This document shows positions 6,717 to 14,086 of a stretch of 14,086 bases of DNA, in pieces (within the stretch, counting starts at the first letter, position 1; each line of letters starts with the position of its first letter). The stretch is from NCBI GenBank assembly GCA_964447925.1, contig CAYUUP010000035.1, positions 1 to 14,086 of the forward strand, given 5' to 3'. Below the pieces are notes generated by a model, which made no database searches, had not been told where the DNA came from, and was given only the letters and a program-made list of their open reading frames with translations. The translations under genes and the position numbers were made by a program. This DNA is from CAYUUP01 sp964447925. Its GTDB lineage: Bacteria > Bacillota > Clostridia > Oscillospirales > Oscillospiraceae.

Positions 6717-6821
6717 GTCCAGAACTGAAAACCGCAAAAACCAGAACACACTGGAAACAGATCTGTAAAAAGCATAACCTCCTGTTCGCCCTCTGTTGGC
6801 AGGCAGAGTAGGGAGTTAATC

Positions 6822-6850
6822 TTGCAAAACCAGCCGGAATAGGATATAAT
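6822..6850 (+). promoter_or_regulatory. Sigma-A-type promoter of the nitroreductase gene
   Basis: TTGCAA (6822-6827), a 17-nt spacer and a consensus TATAAT (6845-6850) precede the ATG at 6892. The predicted start of transcription near 6857 gives a leader of about 35 nt carrying AAGGAGGT (6876-6883). The -10 box and following AGG match the gdpP promoter. Confidence 0.85.
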
Positions 6851-6891
6851 AGGAATATATCATTCTTATCCCTTTAAGGAGGTCTTTTTCA

Positions 6892-7440
6892 ATGAATGAA
6901 GTCATTTCCACCATCTTGGCCCGACGTTCTGTCCGGGCTTATGAGTCCAAGGCCGTCAGCGCAGATGATCTGAACCTGATCCTCAAATGTGGCTCCTATG
7001 CTCCTACCGGCATGGCTGTTCAGCCCTGGCACTTCTCCGCCGTCTGTGACAGAGGACTTCTGGATGAGATTAAAGAATCCTGCCGGAAGAATATGCTGGA
7101 AAACGCCCCTGAACCGATCAGGGAGATGGCCAAGGCTCCGGACTTCGATCCCTTCCGGGGGGCTCCCGTCTGCGTCATCGTCTCTGGAGATGGCAGCGGC
7201 ATGGCTGCGGCAGACTGCGCCAATGCCGTCACCACCATGGCCCTGGCCGCCCAGTCCCTGGGCCTTAACACCTGCTATCTGGCGGGCTTTAAGGATGGTC
7301 TGGTAGGCCGTCCTGACCTACAGGATAAGGTGGGCGTCCCCCAGGGTTACACCGTCTACTATGGCTTGTCCATTGGTTATGGCACAGAAACCCCGGAAGC
7401 TGCCCCGCGGAAAGAGGGCATCATCAACATCGTGGGCTGA
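6892..7440 (+). CDS. Nitroreductase-family FMN-dependent oxidoreductase
   Basis: This 182-residue protein is likely a homodimeric cytoplasmic flavoprotein that reduces nitro compounds, quinones or other acceptors with NAD(P)H. Family marks are ARRSVRAYESKAVSADDL (10-27), whose arginines contact the FMN phosphate; APTGMAVQPWHF (37-48), the loop around the flavin; DCANAVTTMALAAQSLGL (108-125), the dimer-interface helix that follows the substrate region; and GYGTETPEAAPRK (162-174) near the end. The length is normal for the short nitroreductase type. It has its own promoter and an excellent AAGGAGGT site 8 nt from the ATG. The physiological substrate cannot be predicted, and the adjacent genes suggest none. 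Confidence 0.92.
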   Translation: MNEVISTILARRSVRAYESKAVSADDLNLILKCGSYAPTGMAVQPWHFSAVCDRGLLDEIKESCRKNMLENAPEPIREMAKAPDFDPFRGAPVCVIVSGDGSGMAAADCANAVTTMALAAQSLGLNTCYLAGFKDGLVGRPDLQDKVGVPQGYTVYYGLSIGYGTETPEAAPRKEGIINIVG

Positions 7441-7462
7441 ACCCCAGCCTTACCCTGCTCAC

Positions 7463-7492
7463 CGGCCCTCCGCCCCAGGTTGCGGAGGGCCG
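7463..7492 (+). terminator. GC-rich hairpin, possible weak terminator after the nitroreductase gene
   Basis: CGGCCCTCCGC (7463-7473) and its exact complement (7482-7492) make an 11-bp stem with an 8-nt loop, starting 22 bases after the stop codon. No T-run follows directly; the nearest is ATATTTCT about 9 bases later. It may protect the 3' end or terminate inefficiently, and is a weaker candidate than the other two terminators. Confidence 0.4.
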
Positions 7493-7537
7493 CGACGTCA
7501 TATTTCTCAATTCCCCGCCAGGAAGGACACAAATTTC

Positions 7538-7566
7538 TTGCAACTGGTCCCGCAATTTGATATAAT
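7538..7566 (+). promoter_or_regulatory. Sigma-A-type promoter of the gdpP-rplI-dnaB-tilS-hpt-ftsH run
   Basis: TTGCAA (7538-7543), a 17-nt spacer and consensus TATAAT (7561-7566) precede the GTG start at 7599, with transcription predicted near 7573 and therefore a very short leader of about 26 nt. It is the only promoter I can recognise before the six-gene run; internal promoters inside coding sequence cannot be excluded. Confidence 0.83.
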
Positions 7567-7598
7567 AGGTTATCTGTGGCACAGGGAGGGAGAGATTC

Positions 7599-9611
7599 GT
7601 GAAAAAGCAACAGGAAAAACAGAAAAAGTCCTCTGGGCTAACCCGGATCCTGTCACCCCGGATTGGCATTTATCTGGTGCTGCTCTTCCTGTTTTCTGCC
7701 ATCTCCGCCCTGCTGAATCCATGGGTAGGGCTGGCAGAAGCGGGGGTGTCGGTGCTGTTGCTGATCGCCTATCTGGTCAGCACCCGCCGCCGCCGCCAGG
7801 CTGTGGAACGGTACATCGCCCAGATGACCGGCGAGGTCAATGCTGCGGGCAGCCAGTCTATGCTTCGCGCCCCCCTTCCTATGGTGGTCTTTCGCCCCGG
7901 CACCGACGAGGTCATCTGGACCAACGACCGATTTGCCCGGGCGGTGGGACTGAACGGCAGCCCCTCCTTGGACACCCGGCTCACTGAACTGGTTCCCGGC
8001 TTTTCCTCCGCCTGGCTTCTCCAGGGCAAGGCGGAATCCCCCGCTGTGGTCTATCTGGGGGAGCGGCGCTTCCACGTCTACGGCAGCCTGGTTCAGGCGG
8101 GAAAGAGTACCCAGGATACCCTGGCTGTCACCTACTGGCTGGATGTCACCGAACTGGTGAGCTTCCGTGAGAAGTACTATAACACCCGACCGGTGGTTTC
8201 CATCCTTATCATTGATAACTATGAAGACCTGATTCGCAATATCTCAGACAGCGCCCGTACCGCCCTCCGGGCCGCCATCGAGGAGAAACTACAGAGTGTC
8301 CTCTCCCCTGTCGAGGGACTGCTGTGCCGGTATGACCGGGATCGATATCTTCTGGTCTTTGAAGAACAGCATCTCACCCAAATGCAAAGCGCAGGCTTCC
8401 CCTTGCTGGAGGCGGTACGGCAGGTGTCCAGTCCCAACGGCCTGGCTGCCTCGCTGACCATGGGCATTGGCATGGACGCCGGCTTTGCCGAGTTGTATCA
8501 GTATGCCTCCCTGGCGGCGGAAATGTCCCTCTCCCGGGGCGGCGATCAGGCTGTCATCAAAAACCGATTTACCTTTGAGTTTTACGGCGGTGGCCGCAAG
8601 GAGCCGGAGCGCCGCACCCGTGTGCGCAGCCGGGTGATGGCCAGTGCCCTAGGAGAGCTGATTGCCTCATCCTCCCGTGTCTATGTCATGGGCCACCGTT
8701 TTCCCGACATGGACTGCGTGGGGGCCTGGGCGGGGATCTGCGCCCTGGCCCGGAAACGGGGCAGTTCTGTCCGCATCATTCTGGAGTCAGGTAATTCCCC
8801 CGGTGCGCCTATGATCCAGCGGCTGCTGCAATCGCCAGAATACGCCGACGCATTTATCTCCCCTCAAGACGCCATAGTGGAGATGGATATCCAATCCCTG
8901 CTGGTTGTGGTGGACACCAACCGCCCCGGCCAGGTGCAGTCCAAAGCCCTGCTGGAGAGCTGCGGCAAGGTGGCCGTCATTGATCACCACCGCCGGACAG
9001 CGGACTCCATCACCGGAGCCGCCCTCAGTTATCTGGAGCCGGCCGCCTCCTCCGCCTGCGAGCTGATTGCCGAGCTGCTGCAATACGTCATGGAGGGGCG
9101 GGAGTTGCTGCCTCTGGAGGCAGAGGCGCTGCTCTCCGGCATGGTGCTGGACACCAAGAACTTCACTATCCGCACCAGCAGCCGCACCTTTGAAGCGGCT
9201 GCCTTCCTAAACCGCTGCGGGGCTGACCCCGCCGAGGTGAAACGGCTCTTCCAGAACAATTTGAGCAGCACCATTCAGAAGTTCGACATCGTCCGCCTGG
9301 CCCGTCCCTACCGGGACGGAATTGCCCTGGCAGTTTCTCCTCAGACGGTGGACCGGGTCATTGCTGCCCAGGCCGCCGATGAACTGATTAATGTGGCGGG
9401 CATCACCGCATCCTTTGTCCTCTTCCCCGATGGGGATAAGGTCAATATCTCCGCCCGCTCCATCGGCGACCTCAACGTTCAGGTGGTACTGGAGGAGTTG
9501 GGGGGCGGCGGCAACGCGGCCTCCTCCGGCGCGCAGGTGCGGGCCTCCATGGATGAAACCCTCCGGCGGCTGAAGGTGGCCATTGATGACGCCCCGGCAG
9601 AGCCGAAGTAA
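7599..9611 (+). CDS. gdpP: Cyclic-di-AMP phosphodiesterase, membrane bound (GdpP)
   Basis: This 670-residue protein (B. subtilis GdpP has 659) hydrolyses c-di-AMP to pApA and so influences potassium balance, cell-wall stress and beta-lactam tolerance. Two membrane segments (about 22-40 and 45-61) are followed by a PAS-like domain (about 85-185) and a degenerate GGDEF domain (about 198-320) in which the GGDEF stretch reads RDRYLLVF. The DHH domain has GHRFPDMD (365-372), VVDTNRP (437-443) and IDHHRR (461-466), giving the manganese ligands, and GMVLDTKNF (514-522). The DHHA1 part ends in LEELGGGGNAASSGAQV (631-647), where the frequent GGGGH motif has Asn in place of His. The GTG start has AGGGAGGG 8 nt upstream. 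It opens the run with rplI and dnaB, the order known in Firmicutes. Confidence 0.95.
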   Translation: MKKQQEKQKKSSGLTRILSPRIGIYLVLLFLFSAISALLNPWVGLAEAGVSVLLLIAYLVSTRRRRQAVERYIAQMTGEVNAAGSQSMLRAPLPMVVFRPGTDEVIWTNDRFARAVGLNGSPSLDTRLTELVPGFSSAWLLQGKAESPAVVYLGERRFHVYGSLVQAGKSTQDTLAVTYWLDVTELVSFREKYYNTRPVVSILIIDNYEDLIRNISDSARTALRAAIEEKLQSVLSPVEGLLCRYDRDRYLLVFEEQHLTQMQSAGFPLLEAVRQVSSPNGLAASLTMGIGMDAGFAELYQYASLAAEMSLSRGGDQAVIKNRFTFEFYGGGRKEPERRTRVRSRVMASALGELIASSSRVYVMGHRFPDMDCVGAWAGICALARKRGSSVRIILESGNSPGAPMIQRLLQSPEYADAFISPQDAIVEMDIQSLLVVVDTNRPGQVQSKALLESCGKVAVIDHHRRTADSITGAALSYLEPAASSACELIAELLQYVMEGRELLPLEAEALLSGMVLDTKNFTIRTSSRTFEAAAFLNRCGADPAEVKRLFQNNLSSTIQKFDIVRLARPYRDGIALAVSPQTVDRVIAAQAADELINVAGITASFVLFPDGDKVNISARSIGDLNVQVVLEELGGGGNAASSGAQVRASMDETLRRLKVAIDDAPAEPK

Positions 9612-9662
9612 TCCGCCCTGTTAAAATCACAAAGCAATTCTCTCGATACAGGAGGTAATCAT

Positions 9663-10106
9663 ATGAAGGTCATATTACAGCAGGACGTCCGGGGACAGGG
9701 GAAAAAGGGCCAGCTAGTGGAGGTTTCCGATGGCTACGCCCGAAACTACCTCCTGCCTCGGAAGCTGGCCCTACCCGCTACAGCGGACAACGTGAATACC
9801 ATGAAGCTCCAAGACAAGGCCAAAAAGGAGCAGCAGGCCCGCGAAAAGGCTGCCGCCCAGGATCTGGCGGGCAGACTGAAGGACTGCCCGGTTAAAATCA
9901 CCGCCAAGGCCGGTTCCGCCGGCAAGCTCTTTGGCTCTGTTACCACTAAGGAAATCTCTGGCGCCCTAAAGGAGCAGTATGGCTTCGATATCTCCAAGTC
10001 CCAGCTTCAGGCGGCTCCCATCCGGGCCTACGGCACCTATACCGTAAAGTGCAAGTTGGGCTATGAGATTTCCGCTACTGTGACGGTAGAGGTCACTGAG
10101 GGCTGA
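9663..10106 (+). CDS. rplI: 50S ribosomal protein L9
   Basis: This 147-residue protein binds 23S rRNA at the base of the L1 stalk and helps keep reading frame. The N-terminal domain carries the family signature GKKGQLVEVSDGYARNYLLPRKLA (13-36). The connecting helix (about 41-75, rich in Lys, Gln and Ala) leads to the C-terminal domain with KLFGSVTTKEISGAL (88-102). Length is typical. AGGAGGT (9650-9656) lies 6 nt before the ATG. Only 51 bases separate it from gdpP, with no terminator. After it, two small overlapping GC hairpins (10110-10123 and 10120-10136) lack a T-run and probably let transcription continue into dnaB. Confidence 0.98.
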   Translation: MKVILQQDVRGQGKKGQLVEVSDGYARNYLLPRKLALPATADNVNTMKLQDKAKKEQQAREKAAAQDLAGRLKDCPVKITAKAGSAGKLFGSVTTKEISGALKEQYGFDISKSQLQAAPIRAYGTYTVKCKLGYEISATVTVEVTEG

Positions 10107-10184
10107 CATCCGCCTGCGGGCGGCGTTCTGCGCCGCGCTGCTCCCAACCCAAAGCACAGAAGCATTTCGAGGAGGTGCCGGCTC

Positions 10185-11528
10185 ATGGACGAACTAGTAT
10201 CTAAACAGCTACCCCACAGCACCGAGGCGGAGCAGTCTGTCCTGGGGGCTGTCCTCATCAATGCTGGCTGCCTGCCTCAGGTCATTGAAAAGCTGCGGCC
10301 GGAGGATTTTTATCTCCGGCAGAACCGGGAGATCTACGAGGTCATCTACCGGATGTTCTCCCTTTCCCAGACGGTGGATCCGGTGACTGTGCTGGATCAA
10401 ATGCGGCAGAACGGCACCTATCAGGAGGGCGTCTCCCGGGAATATATGTTCCAGCTGATGCAGCTGACCCCTACTGATGCCAATGTCATGGAGTACGCCG
10501 CCATCGTCAAGGACAAGTCGGTGCTGCGGCAGATCGCTGAGGCCGCCTCTGCTATTTCCACAATGGTGATGGAGCAGCAGGGGGACTCCAGCCATGTATT
10601 AGACGCGGCGGAGCAGCGCATTTATGCCATCCGCCAGGGCCGGGCTTCCACCGGCCTCATCCACATCTCCCAAGCCATGCAGGAAGTCTATGACCGACTG
10701 GCGGAGCTTGCTGCCAGCGACAGCGCCATTCCCGGCCTCTCCACAGGCCTGCCCGATTTGGACAGGGTAATCTCCGGGCTAAACAAGTCCGACCTGCTGC
10801 TGCTGGCCGCACGGCCCGGCATGGGAAAAACCTCCATGGCGCTGAATATTCTGGAATATGTAGGCAAGCACTACGCTGACAAGACTGTGGTCTTCTTCTC
10901 CCTGGAGATGAGCCGTGAGCAGCTGGCCATGCGCCTGCTTTCCCGGGAATCCTTTGTCAGCCACAGCGTACTGGTGACGGGCAAGCTCAGCGATGAGGAG
11001 TGGGCCAAGATCGCAACCGCCGCCACCGCCCTGAATCAGACCAACATCTATCTGGATGACAACCCTTCCCTGACGGTGGCGGACATGAATGCCAAGTGCC
11101 GCCGGGTGAAAAATCTGGGGCTGGTCATCATAGACTACCTCCAGCTGATGAACTCCTCTGGTGGTCGGAGCTACGCCAATGAAAATCGCCAGCAGGTAGT
11201 CTCTGATATCTCCCGTTCCCTAAAGATTATGGCAAAAGAGCTGAATGTCCCCGTCATCTGCTGCTCCCAACTGAATCGGGCCAACGAGGGCCGGACTGAC
11301 AAGCGGCCCCGGCTCTCTGACCTACGGGAATCCGGCGCCATCGAGCAGGACGCCGACATCGTCATGTTCCTCCATCGGGAGGACTACTACGACCCGGATA
11401 CCGAAAATCACAACCAGGCGGAGTGTATCGTGGCCAAGAACCGCCACGGCGAGATGCGTACCGTTCCCCTGCAGTGGCTGCCCCAATTCACCACCTTTTC
11501 GTCGGTGGACTGGCAGCACAAAGAATAA
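10185..11528 (+). CDS. dnaB: Replicative DNA helicase DnaB (B. subtilis DnaC type)
   Basis: This 447-residue protein forms the hexameric ring that unwinds DNA at the replication fork. The N-terminal domain opens with PHSTEAEQSVLGAVLI (10-25) and ends near residue 100; a linker follows. The RecA-like domain has Walker A ARPGMGKTS (209-217), SLEMS (239-243) with the catalytic glutamate, Walker B LVIIDYLQLM (313-322), the SQLNR stretch (361-365) and the DNA/ATP-contact region SDLRESGAIEQDADIVMFLHR (378-398), then KNRHGE (418-423). Length is normal and there is no intein. The ribosome site GAGGAGGT lies 8 nt before the ATG. It is followed after three bases by tilS. Confidence 0.98.
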   Translation: MDELVSKQLPHSTEAEQSVLGAVLINAGCLPQVIEKLRPEDFYLRQNREIYEVIYRMFSLSQTVDPVTVLDQMRQNGTYQEGVSREYMFQLMQLTPTDANVMEYAAIVKDKSVLRQIAEAASAISTMVMEQQGDSSHVLDAAEQRIYAIRQGRASTGLIHISQAMQEVYDRLAELAASDSAIPGLSTGLPDLDRVISGLNKSDLLLLAARPGMGKTSMALNILEYVGKHYADKTVVFFSLEMSREQLAMRLLSRESFVSHSVLVTGKLSDEEWAKIATAATALNQTNIYLDDNPSLTVADMNAKCRRVKNLGLVIIDYLQLMNSSGGRSYANENRQQVVSDISRSLKIMAKELNVPVICCSQLNRANEGRTDKRPRLSDLRESGAIEQDADIVMFLHREDYYDPDTENHNQAECIVAKNRHGEMRTVPLQWLPQFTTFSSVDWQHKE

Positions 11529-11531
11529 GCC

Positions 11532-12965
11532 ATGGAAAAACAGGTGCTGGCCTTTGCCCGGCAACACCAGCTCCTGCCGCCCCCAGGCGGCACATTGATC
11601 TGCGCCCTCTCCGGCGGCGCGGACTCCATGTGCCTGACCCATTTGATGGCCCATCTGGGTCAGGCGCAGGGATTTGCCGTTGTTGCCGCCCACTTTGACC
11701 ATATGCTTCGGCCTGAATCTGCCGCCGACCGGGACTTTGCCGCCAGGTGGTGCGGCGAACAGGGTATTCCCCTTGTGGTTGGCCGGGATGACGTGGCCGC
11801 CTATGCCCAAGCCAACCGTCTGGGGACAGAGGAGGCGGGCCGTATCCTCCGATACCGCTTTCTGGAGCAGACGGCGGAAGGGTTTTCCAATATGGATATG
11901 GGCGGAGAAGCTCTCATCGCCACCGCCCACAACGCCAACGACAACGCCGAGACCCTGCTGCTCCATCTGGTGCGGGGCAGCGGCCTTCACGGGCTAACTG
12001 GCATTCCGCCCAGGAGGGGACGGCTGGTTCGCCCCCTGCTGGAAGTCTCCCGCAGGGATATCTTGGACTATCTCTCCCGCTGGGGCATTCCCCATGTGGA
12101 GGATTCTACCAACGGTGACACCCGCTATTTCCGAAATTACCTCCGCCGGGAGGTCATCCCCCTGCTGGAGGCTCGCAACCCCAGCCTCATCGCCGCCTTG
12201 GGCCGCACCGCCGCCGCTCTCCGGGAGGATGACCGCCTGCTGGAGGAGCTGGCCGTGCTGAAATTGGACGCTGCACCAGGGTGGGTGTCCTGCGGCGTCA
12301 GCCAGCTGAGCAATCTGGCCGTTGGCCTACAAATGCGAGCTGTCCAACAGATGGCCCGGCAGCTGGACGAAAATTTGAACCTGTCCGCTGTCCACCGCAA
12401 AGCCGTCCTCTCGCTCCTAGAAAAACAGTCTGGCAGTGAGCTTAACCTGCCGGAGGGCTTCGCCGCTCGGAGGGACTTTGACAGGCTGACGATGTATCGG
12501 AGAATGCGGAGATCCGCTCCTCTGGAAAGCATCCAGATCTCCCTGCCTGGAGAGCTGCGGGCGGGAGACTGGCGGCTTTCCGCCAGTCCGGCAGTCCGCC
12601 CAGGGGGGGTGCCAGACGCCCCCTTCCGCTTCTGGCTTTGCCGGGGAATTGGCACGGCGCTGTGTATCCGGCCCCGGCACACCGGTGACCGGCTGGTGCT
12701 GCCCCACCGCGGGAGAGGCAAGACGGTAAAAAAGTGGATGATTGAGGAAAAAATCCCCGCCCCGCTGCGAAATAGCCTCCCGGTGCTGACCACGCTGGAG
12801 GGAACTGTGGCAGCTGTGGCCGGATTAGGCGCCGATTGCCGGTTTTCCGCTCCGCCGGGGGAGGACTGCTGGCTGGTGGAGGTGCAGGACGCTGACAACC
12901 TGCACTCAAACCCGCAGGCGCCCATACAAAATTGCAGCAAGCAACAAAAGGAGAACCGCTCATGA
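11532..12965 (+). CDS. tilS: tRNA(Ile)-lysidine synthase
   Basis: This 477-residue enzyme attaches lysine to C34 of the CAU-anticodon tRNA-Ile, using ATP, so that it reads AUA codons. The N-type PP-loop SGGADS is at 27-32, AHFDHMLRPES (53-63) and TAHNANDNAETLLLHLVRGS (131-150) complete the active site, with GLTGIPP next (154-160). The region around 190-205 (DSTNGDTRYFRNYLRR) is the conserved segment before the middle domain. The C-terminal domain contains RPRHTGDRLVLP (380-391) and KTVKKWMIEEKIP (397-409), the tRNA acceptor-binding part. No good ribosome site precedes the ATG, which follows the dnaB stop by 3 nt, so coupling to dnaB translation is likely. Its stop overlaps hpt by ATGA. Confidence 0.96.
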   Translation: MEKQVLAFARQHQLLPPPGGTLICALSGGADSMCLTHLMAHLGQAQGFAVVAAHFDHMLRPESAADRDFAARWCGEQGIPLVVGRDDVAAYAQANRLGTEEAGRILRYRFLEQTAEGFSNMDMGGEALIATAHNANDNAETLLLHLVRGSGLHGLTGIPPRRGRLVRPLLEVSRRDILDYLSRWGIPHVEDSTNGDTRYFRNYLRREVIPLLEARNPSLIAALGRTAAALREDDRLLEELAVLKLDAAPGWVSCGVSQLSNLAVGLQMRAVQQMARQLDENLNLSAVHRKAVLSLLEKQSGSELNLPEGFAARRDFDRLTMYRRMRRSAPLESIQISLPGELRAGDWRLSASPAVRPGGVPDAPFRFWLCRGIGTALCIRPRHTGDRLVLPHRGRGKTVKKWMIEEKIPAPLRNSLPVLTTLEGTVAAVAGLGADCRFSAPPGEDCWLVEVQDADNLHSNPQAPIQNCSKQQKENRS

Positions 12966-13525
12966 CTATTCATCAGGATGTTCAGCAGATACTCTTCACC
13001 GAGGAGCAGCTGAAGGAACGGGTGAGCCAGTTGGCTGCCCAGATCACCGCCGACTATATGGACAAGGGTTCAATGCTGCTGGTCAGCGTCCTCCGTGGCT
13101 CCTATATCTTCATGGCAGACCTGAGTCGCCAGATCAAGCGCCCCCTCGTTGTGGACTTCATGTCAGTCTCCTCCTACGGCTCGAGTACCGCCTCCAGCGG
13201 CCAGGTGGAGATCAAAAAAGACCTGTCAGACAGCATCGAAGGCGTTCACGTACTGGTGGTGGAGGATATTCTGGACTCGGGCAACACCTTGAGTTATCTG
13301 CTGCAGGTTCTCTCCGCCCGGCATCCCGCCTCTATCCGGCTGTGTACCCTGTTGGATAAGCCGGAGCGGCGGGTGAAGCCCATCTGGGCTGACTACGTAG
13401 GCTTTACTATTCCGGATGCCTTTGTGGTGGGCTACGGGCTGGACTACGCCGAGCGGTACCGCAATCTCCCCTATATTGGCATTCTGAAACCTGAAATTTA
13501 CAGCACTCTGGAGGAAGACACATGA
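12962..13525 (+). CDS. hpt: Hypoxanthine-guanine phosphoribosyltransferase
   Basis: This 187-residue purine-salvage enzyme converts hypoxanthine or guanine with PRPP into IMP or GMP. The PRPP-binding motif VVEDILDSGNTL is at 99-110; VSVLRGSYIFMADL (41-54) is the conserved loop I region; FMSVSSYGSSTASSG (66-80) is the mobile loop; and DAFVVGYGLDYAERYRNLPYIG (152-173) closes the purine pocket. The chosen ATG has AAAGGAG (12947-12953) 8 nt upstream; a start 30 bases earlier has no such site and would extend into tilS. It overlaps tilS by ATGA at its start and ftsH by ATGA at its end. The tilS-hpt-ftsH order is as in B. subtilis. Confidence 0.97.
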   Translation: MTIHQDVQQILFTEEQLKERVSQLAAQITADYMDKGSMLLVSVLRGSYIFMADLSRQIKRPLVVDFMSVSSYGSSTASSGQVEIKKDLSDSIEGVHVLVVEDILDSGNTLSYLLQVLSARHPASIRLCTLLDKPERRVKPIWADYVGFTIPDAFVVGYGLDYAERYRNLPYIGILKPEIYSTLEEDT

Positions 13526-14086
13526 GAAAGCCGGGTACACGAAGCATTATCTTCTATGCCCTGATGCTGGTGGTACTGTATTTCTGCTTCAGCTGGATGA
13601 TGCGGAACAGCACCGAAACCGGCATCACCTACAGCGATATGGTGCAGCTTTTCCAGCAGGAGAAGGTGTCCTCCTTTACCTACTCAGACAATCAGGTGGA
13701 CATGACCCTCTATGATGAGTGGAACGGCCAGACCGAGGTGTTCTGCCAGGTAACGGATCTCGATATTTTCCGAGAGGATTTGGGCGGCCTGATTGCGGAG
13801 CAGTGGGCCAGCGGTGTGCTGGTACAGTATAGCTATGAGCCGGATAGCAGCACCCCTTGGTATGTTACCTGGGGCCCCACCCTCCTGACGGTGGTCATGG
13901 TCATCGTGTTGTTCTACTTTATGTTTATCCGGCAGCAGCAAGGTACGGGGGGTCAAGGAAGTATAAACAGCTTTGGCCGGGCCAGGATCACCCCCGCCCC
14001 CTCTACCCCCGTCACCTTCGCGGATGTGGCCGGGGCCGATGAGGAGAAGGAGGAGCTGCAAGAAATTGTGGAATTTCTTCGGGATC
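13522..14086 (+). CDS. ftsH: ATP-dependent zinc metalloprotease FtsH, N-terminal part (partial)
   Basis: The first 188 residues are present; the ATPase and protease domains lie beyond the window. Two membrane segments are visible (about 8-26 and 115-136), flanking an external domain of about 90 residues that begins GITYSDMVQLFQQEKVSSFTY, the usual FtsH extracellular domain. After a glycine-rich linker comes VTFADVAGADEEKEELQEIV (164-183), the conserved start of the AAA domain. FtsH is a membrane-anchored hexamer that degrades misfolded membrane proteins and regulators. The start overlaps the hpt stop by ATGA, and GGAGGA (13510-13515) lies 6 nt upstream. No frameshift is seen in the part available. 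Confidence 0.96.
   Translation, partial: MRKPGTRSIIFYALMLVVLYFCFSWMMRNSTETGITYSDMVQLFQQEKVSSFTYSDNQVDMTLYDEWNGQTEVFCQVTDLDIFREDLGGLIAEQWASGVLVQYSYEPDSSTPWYVTWGPTLLTVVMVIVLFYFMFIRQQQGTGGQGSINSFGRARITPAPSTPVTFADVAGADEEKEELQEIVEFLRD

Noticed and set aside
10107..10140. A terminator between rplI and dnaB
   Set aside because: Two small GC-rich hairpins overlap here, but neither is followed by a T-run, and dnaB follows with a strong ribosome site and no promoter that I can see.
12932..12964. A start for hpt 30 bases upstream of the chosen ATG
   Set aside because: No ribosome site precedes it, while the ATG at 12962 has AAAGGAG at 8 nt and forms the same ATGA overlap as the next junction.

Overview
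The window looks like chromosomal DNA of a GC-rich Clostridia member, probably Oscillospiraceae (Flavonifractor/Oscillibacter-like). I infer this from RNase J, GdpP, the tilS-hpt-ftsH order, strong AGGAGG-type ribosome sites, sigma-A-type promoters and GC-rich coding sequence broken by AT-rich intergenic stretches. The genus is an inference; there is no rRNA marker. I see no tRNA, rRNA, CRISPR array, insertion sequence, phage or defence gene.

Layout. (1) Bases 1-1694, + strand: the 3' end of a peptide/nickel-type ABC transporter operon, with the tail of a DppC/NikC-like permease and two overlapping ATPase genes, closed by a near-perfect bidirectional terminator at 1698-1729. (2) Bases 1740-6056, - strand: ribonuclease J behind a roughly 327-nt structured leader, and upstream of it a 769-residue sugar-nucleotidyltransferase fused to a phosphohexomutase-like domain that has lost its catalytic motifs. 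(3) Bases 6185-7440, + strand: a small zinc-ribbon membrane protein and a nitroreductase-family flavoprotein, each with its own promoter. (4) Bases 7538-14086, + strand: a tightly packed housekeeping run gdpP-rplI-dnaB-tilS-hpt-ftsH, cut off inside ftsH by the window end.

How the genes fit together. Region 4 combines c-di-AMP turnover (GdpP), translation (L9, TilS), replication (DnaB), purine salvage (Hpt) and membrane proteolysis (FtsH). Three-base gaps or 4-bp ATGA overlaps from dnaB onward imply one transcript with translational coupling. It joins two gene groups, gdpP-rplI-dnaB and tilS-hpt-ftsH, that lie apart in Bacillus subtilis. RNase J and the sugar-nucleotide gene share a strand, but RNase J has its own extended -10 promoter whose -35 box lies in the last codons of the upstream gene.

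No new multi-gene system is evident. The two best candidates for something undescribed are the rnj leader, where a 12-bp long-range stem competes with a hairpin next to the ribosome site, and the apparent pseudo-mutase domain of the sugar-nucleotide protein.
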